Positions 8,619-9,410 of a stretch of 9,410 nt of DNA are shown piece by piece. The notes below the pieces were generated by a model. The model was given only the letters and a program-made list of their open reading frames with translations, made no database searches and was not told the origin of the DNA. Both the position numbers and the translations under genes were made by a program. Every line of letters begins with the position of its first letter. Position 1 is the first letter of the stretch. The DNA is from an uncultured bacterium (GTDB lineage: Bacteria > Patescibacteriota > Gracilibacteria > Absconditabacterales > Absconditicoccaceae), in contig CAJAPL010000146.1 of the NCBI GenBank assembly GCA_903943625.1, forward strand, positions 1 to 9,410, in the 5' to 3' direction.

Positions 8619-9410
8619 ATGGATAATTTAGTTATAGTGGAGTCCCCAGCGAAATCTCAGACTATCAAAAAATTTCTTTGAGAGTGATATGAAGTGAAAG
8701 CGTCCATGTGACACATAGTAGATTTGCCAACCAAATCAATGGCCATAGATATAAAGAATAATTTTAAACCACAATACATAGTCACACCAGAAAAAGAAAA
8801 AACTCTTAGAGAGCTAAAATCAATAGCCTCCAAAGCAAAAAAAGTTTGGATAGCGACTGATGAAGACCGTGAATGAGAGGCTATATGACGACATGTCGCT
8901 ACTCAACTTTGATTAAATATTGCCAAAACATCCAGAATAGTTTTCCATGAAATAACAAAAGAAGCTATAGACCATGCAATCAAAAATCCTAGAGCAATCG
9001 ATATGAATCTAGTAGATGCCCAGCAAGCAAGAAGAGTGCTTGATCGTTTAGTTTGATATGAACTGTCGCCAGTACTACGACAGAAAATCAAAAGATGATT
9101 ATCTGCTTGAAGAGTACAATCTGTTGCCGTAAGATTATTGGTAGAAAGAGAAAGAGAAATCCAAAAATTTCAGTCAGAATCATTTTTTAAAGTGATTTGA
9201 GATTTTATTTGAGATGAAAAAAAGCAATTTAAAGCCGAACTCGCAAAAGATATTATTGATAGAAAAGAAGCCGAAAAATTTTTAAATGATATCAAAGATT
9301 CTACATTCAAAGTTTCCAATGTGGAGGTTAAACCTGGCAAAAAGACCCCATCTGCCCCATTTAACACATCTACCTTACAACAAGAAGCATCACGTAAAAT
9401 CGGCTTTTCA
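8619..9410 (+). CDS. topA: DNA topoisomerase I (type IA), N-terminal part, cut by window end
   Basis: Type IA topoisomerase relaxes negative supercoils by cutting and passing single strands, using a TOPRIM domain and a catalytic tyrosine. The 264 residues present include the TOPRIM domain with [17 protein letters not shown] (5-21, E9), SMGHIVDLP (29-37) and the metal-binding [12 protein letters not shown] (78-89, D81, D83, E85). HEITKEAI (110-117), [19 protein letters not shown] (133-151), [15 protein letters not shown] (160-174) and [15 protein letters not shown] (246-260) follow. The catalytic tyrosine, the remaining domain II/III region and any zinc ribbons lie beyond 9410. Eleven of 13 glycines are TGA, including those in DREGEA, SMGH and LSAGRV, which makes this gene the best proof of the code. 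The ATG is placed exactly where the family usually begins, with no Shine-Dalgarno sequence before it. The gene is divergent from the giant gene. Confidence 0.97.

Noticed and set aside
8903..9367. Two minus-strand frames of 62 and 65 codons
   Set aside because: Both are antisense to topA, which is unambiguous.
131..9410. TGA as tryptophan (code 4) or selenocysteine
   Set aside because: Trp would give YWWWAGM in TrmD and DREWEA in TopA, where the families require Gly. Tryptophan is encoded by TGG here. Selenocysteine cannot explain dozens of sites per gene without SECIS elements.

Overview
The window comes from a bacterium that reads UGA as glycine (genetic code 25), as known in Absconditabacteria (SR1) and Gracilibacteria of the Patescibacteria/CPR. 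The evidence is internal. With standard stops no long gene exists here. With TGA read as Gly, six open frames tile almost the whole window, and TGA falls on invariant glycines of recognisable proteins: the TOPRIM DREGEA motif and the SMGH motif of DNA topoisomerase I, and the YGGGAGM loop of TrmD. The DNA is AT-rich, and no Shine-Dalgarno sequence is visible before any of the six starts.

Layout. 1-130: AT-rich leader with a candidate promoter. 131-880 (+): secreted, cysteine-rich, glycine-rich protein ending in two membrane segments like a type IV secretion pilin. 948-1628 (+): TrmD, the tRNA (guanine37-N1) methyltransferase, with changes at conserved acidic positions. 1643-2788 (+): a GT-B glycosyltransferase whose two domains appear in reversed order (C-domain first), a likely circular permutation. 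These three genes probably share a transcript. 2807-3100 (-): a 97-residue membrane protein, ending nose to nose with the glycosyltransferase. 3105-8327 (-): one uninterrupted 1740-codon frame for a giant cytosolic-looking protein of unknown function, separated from the small membrane protein by 4 bases. 8328-8618: divergent intergenic region with a promoter candidate for the giant gene and a GC-rich hairpin. 8619-9410 (+): topA, cut by the window end.

How the genes fit together. trmD and topA are housekeeping genes. The pilin-like protein and the glycosyltransferase point to the cell surface, and the small membrane protein may be a partner of the giant protein, because the two are tightly coupled. 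CPR cells of this group include host-attached epibionts and predators, so surface and giant proteins are plausible interaction factors. That last step is inference; nothing in the sequence proves it.
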